Below, piece by piece: positions 61,028 to 64,000 of a DNA stretch of 64,000 nucleotides (positions are counted from its first letter, which is position 1; every line of letters begins with the position of its first letter). Origin of the DNA: Uliginosibacterium sp. (GTDB lineage Bacteria > Pseudomonadota > Gammaproteobacteria > Burkholderiales > Rhodocyclaceae); contig JADKDZ010000008.1 in NCBI GenBank assembly GCA_016718265.1, forward strand, positions 62,001 through 126,000, written 5' to 3'. The notes below the pieces were generated by a model that did no database searches, was not told the origin of the DNA, and saw nothing but the letters and a program-made list of their open reading frames with translations. Position numbers and translations under genes: made by a program.

Positions 61028-62176
61028 ATGGATTTGGTCGAGATCGTGGAAAAAGAGATGAGTGGCACGGTGATCAAGGTTGTTGGTGTGGGCGGTGCCG
61101 GCAACAACGCGGTCGATCACATGATCCGTGAAGGTGTGCAAGGCGTTGAGTTCATCTGCGCCAATACCGATGCTCAGGCACTCAAGCGCTCTCTGGCCTC
61201 GCGCAAGATCCAGTTGGGCCTGTCCGGCCTCGGCGCGGGAGCCAAGCCTGAGGCGGGGCGAGCCGCTGCGCTAGAAAATCACGACCAGATTGCCGACGCC
61301 CTGCGTGGCGCGCACATGGTTTTCATTACCGCAGGCATGGGGGGCGGCACAGGGACGGGTGCTGCGCCGGTAGTGGCGGAGATCGCCAAAGAGTTGGGCA
61401 TCCTGACGGTCGCGGTGGTCACAAAGCCTTTCGATTTTGAGAATCGTTATCGTGTGGCTGAAAGCGGGATTGAAGAACTCTCCAAGCACGTCGATTCGCT
61501 GATCGTTGTACTGAACGATAAGTTGATGGAAGTCTATGGCGAGGACGCCAGCATGGAAGAGTGCCTGCACAACGCGGACAGCGTGTTGCGCAAGGCGGTT
61601 GGTGGTATCGCCGAGATCATTAATGTCCCCGGCTTGGTCAATGTGGACTTCCAGGATGTACGCACCCTGATGGCTGAAATGGGGCGTGCCATGATGGGGT
61701 CAGCCGAAGCCTCTGGCCTGGATCGTGCGCGTATCGCAGCTGAGCAGGCCGCCGCGAGTCCATTGCTGGAAGGGGTCGAGCTGTCCGGCGCGCGCGGCGT
61801 GCTGATCAATATCACGGCCTCCCGGTCGCTTAAAATGTCGGAAGTGCGCGAGGCTGTTCAGACCGTCCGTGCGTTTGCGACCGAAGACGCGACCGTCTTT
61901 TACGGCACCGTGTTTGATGACAGCATGGAAGACCGCATCCGCGTCACCGTGCTCGCGACTGGTTTGGGTACGGCACGCGTCGTTGCGCGCCAGCCGGTGA
62001 TCCAGATGGTGAAGACGGGGACCGACAACGTCGGGATGGAAGTCAACTACGGCGAAATGAATCTGGATATGCCTGCGGTGATGCGCCGGAATACGCGCAA
62101 CACTGTTGAAGCGATGAGTGCGAATGGCTTTGGTACTTACGATATTCCAGCGTTCCTGCGCAAACAGGCCGACTGA
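61028..62176 (+). CDS. ftsZ: Cell division GTPase FtsZ
   Basis: FtsZ polymerises into the Z ring. The 382-residue protein has 'VVGVGGAGNNAVDHMIREGV' near 18, 'FICANTDAQALKRS' near 40, the tubulin signature GGGTGTGAAPVVAEIAK near 105, 'TKPFDFENRYRVAESGIEEL' near 138, and the conserved C-terminal peptide 'YDIPAFLRKQAD' that binds FtsA and ZipA. All signature elements are present. AGGGGGAG lies before the ATG. It is followed by a rho-independent terminator at 62199, which ends the cluster. Confidence 0.98.
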   Translation: MDLVEIVEKEMSGTVIKVVGVGGAGNNAVDHMIREGVQGVEFICANTDAQALKRSLASRKIQLGLSGLGAGAKPEAGRAAALENHDQIADALRGAHMVFITAGMGGGTGTGAAPVVAEIAKELGILTVAVVTKPFDFENRYRVAESGIEELSKHVDSLIVVLNDKLMEVYGEDASMEECLHNADSVLRKAVGGIAEIINVPGLVNVDFQDVRTLMAEMGRAMMGSAEASGLDRARIAAEQAAASPLLEGVELSGARGVLINITASRSLKMSEVREAVQTVRAFATEDATVFYGTVFDDSMEDRIRVTVLATGLGTARVVARQPVIQMVKTGTDNVGMEVNYGEMNLDMPAVMRRNTRNTVEAMSANGFGTYDIPAFLRKQAD

Positions 62177-62198
62177 ACGGACTGGTTAAGTGATGAAG

Positions 62199-62226
62199 CA
62201 AGGCCGGGGATTCCCGGCCTTTTCTG
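62199..62226 (+). terminator. Rho-independent terminator after ftsZ
   Basis: AGGCCGGG (62201-62208) and CCCGGCCT (62213-62220) form a perfect 8-bp stem with a 4-base loop, followed by TTTTCTGTTT, 25 bases after the ftsZ stop. Confidence 0.9.
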
Positions 62227-62260
62227 TTTGCGGGCGCATCGCTTGGGCGGAGAATCAGAC

Positions 62261-62950
62261 ATGACGAACGTTTTCGCGATCATTCCGGCTGCCGGCAGTG
62301 GTAGCCGTTTCGGCGGGGACTTGCCAAAACAATACCTCGATCTGATGGGGCGCCCTCTGATCTGGCATACGCTTGATGCCTTGCTGAAGGTGCAGGCGCT
62401 GACCTCCGTCCTGGTTGTCCTGGCGCCGGGGGATGCCTGGTGGCAGCGATACGATTGCTGGCCTGATGACCCCCGCCTGCACGTGCTCCGGGTAGGTGGT
62501 GCGACGCGGGCCGCCAGCGTCAGCAACGCGCTGGAGAGCCTGGGCGACGCGATCAAGGACGACGATTGGGTGCTGGTGCATGATGCCGCCCGCGCCTGTG
62601 TTGAGACCACTCATGTCGAGACGATGATCGACGTGCTCGCTACCGATCCGGTGGGGGGCTTGCTGGCGGTGCCGGTCGCCGATACCCTCAAGCGTGCTGA
62701 TACAGCCGGTCGCGTAGCCGATACGGTCTCGCGTGAAGGCATGTGGCAGGCGCAGACGCCGCAGATGTTCCGCTACGCGGTCTTGAGGCGTGCCCTGGCG
62801 GCACATCCTGCGGTCACCGACGAGGCGAGCGCCATCGAGGCCTTGGGTCTGCCGCCCAAGCTGATAGCGGCAGATGCCACCAATTTCAAGGTCACTTTTC
62901 CGCAGGACGTCCGCTTGGCGGAGTTGATCCTGCGCTCGCGGAGGGCTTGA
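62261..62950 (+). CDS. ispD: 2-C-methyl-D-erythritol 4-phosphate cytidylyltransferase
   Basis: IspD converts MEP to CDP-ME in the non-mevalonate isoprenoid pathway. The 229-residue enzyme has the nucleotide loop 'IIPAAGSGSRFGGDLPKQYL' near residue 8, 'VLVHDAARACVETTHVETMI' near 105 and 'EGMWQAQTPQMFRYAVLRRA' near 158. The ATG at 62261 follows GGAG; an earlier in-frame non-ATG start (62228) lies at the edge of the ftsZ terminator and is rejected. One base separates it from ispF. Confidence 0.96.
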   Translation: MTNVFAIIPAAGSGSRFGGDLPKQYLDLMGRPLIWHTLDALLKVQALTSVLVVLAPGDAWWQRYDCWPDDPRLHVLRVGGATRAASVSNALESLGDAIKDDDWVLVHDAARACVETTHVETMIDVLATDPVGGLLAVPVADTLKRADTAGRVADTVSREGMWQAQTPQMFRYAVLRRALAAHPAVTDEASAIEALGLPPKLIAADATNFKVTFPQDVRLAELILRSRRA

Positions 62951-62951
62951 G

Positions 62952-63443
62952 ATGAACCTGGCATTCAGGGTGGGGCAGGGTCTCGATGTTCATCGTCTCG
63001 TCGAGGGCCGGCGCTTGGTACTGGGCGGCGTGGATATTCCCTACGAGAAAGGTTTGCTCGGGCATTCCGATGCCGATGCCCTGCTTCACGCGATCACCGA
63101 TGCGATTCTTGGCGCCGCAGGATTGGGGGATATCGGCCGGCTGTTTCCGGATACCGATGCGCGCTTTCACAACGCGGATTCCCGCGCGCTACTGCGCGAG
63201 GCGTATGCCAGGGTAGCGGCAATGGGGTGGCGCGTGGTTAACGTTGATGCCAGCATCATCGCGCAGGCGCCTAAAATTTCGCCTTATGCGGCAAAAATGG
63301 TGGCGAATATTGCGCAGGATCTTGATGTGGCGGTCGATGCCGTCAATGTCAAAGGCAAAACGAACGAGCGCCTGGGCCACCTCGGCCGGGGCGAGGGGAT
63401 CGCAACCCAGGCTGTGGTGCTACTGCAACGCGGCGGCATGTGA
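62952..63443 (+). CDS. ispF: 2-C-methyl-D-erythritol 2,4-cyclodiphosphate synthase
   Basis: IspF cyclises CDP-ME 2-phosphate to MEcPP. The 163-residue trimeric enzyme shows 'RVGQGLDVHRLVEGRRLVLG' (DxH zinc ligands) near 7, 'GLLGHSDADALLHAITDAIL' near 35, 'DIGRLFPDTD' near 58 and 'AVNVKGKTNERLGHLGRGEG' near 130. It is adjacent to ispD in the usual betaproteobacterial pair; the intervening enzyme IspE is not in this window. Confidence 0.97.
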   Translation: MNLAFRVGQGLDVHRLVEGRRLVLGGVDIPYEKGLLGHSDADALLHAITDAILGAAGLGDIGRLFPDTDARFHNADSRALLREAYARVAAMGWRVVNVDASIIAQAPKISPYAAKMVANIAQDLDVAVDAVNVKGKTNERLGHLGRGEGIATQAVVLLQRGGM

Positions 63444-63491
63444 GAACCCGGCGCGCGCCCGCAGCGGGGCGTGCGTGGCCGTCCGGGCGGG

Positions 63492-64000
63492 TCAGTGTTC
63501 GATGCATCCGTAAGAGTCGTTGTAGCGCACGATGTCATCCTCGTTCAGGTATGTCCCCGTCTGAACTTCGATGATTTCCAGCGGCACCTTGCCCGGGTTT
63601 GCCAGGCGGTGTTGCGTCCCCAGGGGGATGTAGGTCGATTGGTTTTCGGTGATCAGGAAGGTCTCCGTCCCGTTGGTGACCTCTGCCGTACCGCTCACCA
63701 CGATCCAGTGTTCTGCCCGGTGATAGTGCATTTGCATCGACAGGCTTGCGCCCGGGTTGACCACAATGCGTTTCACCAGGAATCGGTGGCCGGTGTCGAT
63801 CGAGTCGTACCAGCCCCAGGGGCGGAACATCTTGCGGTGGTTGGCGGCCAGCGTCTTGCCCTCGCGCTTGATTCTCGCGACGATGGCCTTCACATCCTGC
63901 GCGCAGGACTTGTCTGCGACCAGCACGGCATCCGGCGTTTCGACCACAACGAGATTACTGACGCCGACCGTTGCGACCAGGCGGCCGTGGGAGAACACCA
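63492..64000 (-). CDS. manC: Mannose-1-phosphate guanylyltransferase / mannose-6-phosphate isomerase, C-terminal part
   Basis: This is the C-terminal 169 residues or so of a bifunctional ManC (AlgA/CpsB-type) enzyme that makes GDP-mannose for surface polysaccharides; the rest lies beyond the window. The end of the guanylyltransferase domain is visible ('LVVVETPDAVLVADKSCAQD'), then the linker 'NHRKMFRPWGWYDSIDTG' and the cupin-type phosphomannose isomerase domain with 'VKRIVVNPGASLSMQMHYHR', 'AEHWIVVSGTAEVTNG' (histidine and glutamate metal ligands), 'STYIPLGTQHRLANPG' and 'IEVQTGTYLNEDDIVRYND'. The frame is open to the right edge. It is convergent with ispF. Confidence 0.94.
   Translation of the reverse strand, partial: VFSHGRLVATVGVSNLVVVETPDAVLVADKSCAQDVKAIVARIKREGKTLAANHRKMFRPWGWYDSIDTGHRFLVKRIVVNPGASLSMQMHYHRAEHWIVVSGTAEVTNGTETFLITENQSTYIPLGTQHRLANPGKVPLEIIEVQTGTYLNEDDIVRYNDSYGCIEH

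Noticed and set aside
1..64000. tRNA or rRNA genes, prophage, CRISPR array, complete IS with DDE transposase
   Set aside because: None was seen on either strand; rnpB is the only structural RNA found.

Overview
The window looks like a chromosomal segment of a high-GC betaproteobacterium. The evidence is the uninterrupted division and cell-wall (dcw) order from mraZ to ftsZ, the yraN-diaA-dolP and pqiABC clusters, a type 2 argC, and secreted lipoproteins with long polyserine linkers, which are often seen in Rhodocyclales-like and Cellvibrio-like bacteria. Genus-level assignment is not supported by sequence alone.

Layout. (1) About 1-3.3 kb is an accessory, lower-GC patch. It holds two copies of a REP-associated tyrosine transposase (RAYT) with GTAG-type palindromes, a SMI1/KNR4 (SUKH) protein, several small orphan genes on the minus strand, an attC-like site, and on the plus strand the decayed 5' end of an integron integrase gene. 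I read this as the remains of a chromosomal integron and its cassettes. (2) 3.3-13.0 kb is a nine-gene minus-strand purine/ureide catabolic operon: puuD, puuE, alc, allA, lrgA, lrgB, xdhA, xdhB, xdhC. It covers xanthine to urate, urate oxidation, and allantoin to glyoxylate; the two steps between 5-hydroxyisourate and allantoin are not here. An LrgAB-type membrane pair sits inside the operon. (3) 13.5-17.5 kb carries two lipoprotein 5'-nucleotidases. (4) 17.8-19.9 kb is a frameshifted FN3/polyserine lipoprotein gene. (5) 20.5-28.9 kb holds pqiABC, a UbiH-family hydroxylase, a DsbC-like protein, a PatB-like C-S lyase, cysK and rfaE2. (6) 29.4-36.3 kb holds a small two-component pair, dolP-diaA, argC, an exported HIRAN protein, yraN facing rsmI, pyrC and a small lipoprotein. 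(7) 36.5-42.6 kb holds a DUF3142 gene paired with a 791-residue helical-repeat protein, and an intact 936-residue FN3/polyserine lipoprotein. (8) 42.8-44.6 kb holds an HD-GYP phosphodiesterase and the RNase P RNA. (9) 45.1-62.2 kb is the complete dcw cluster with an MraZ operator array. (10) ispD, ispF and the C-terminal part of manC close the window.

How the genes work together. The nucleotidases could release nucleosides and phosphate outside the cytoplasm, and the purine operon could burn the resulting purines for nitrogen. The dcw genes make lipid II precursors and the divisome, and ispD/ispF contribute to isoprenoids, including the undecaprenyl carrier used by MraY and MurG. dolP, diaA, yraN and pqiABC concern envelope integrity and replication timing. 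Neighbouring genes overlap by 4-8 bases in pqiABC, xdhABC, allA-lrgA-lrgB, mraZ through murF, and ftsQ-ftsA, which suggests translational coupling.
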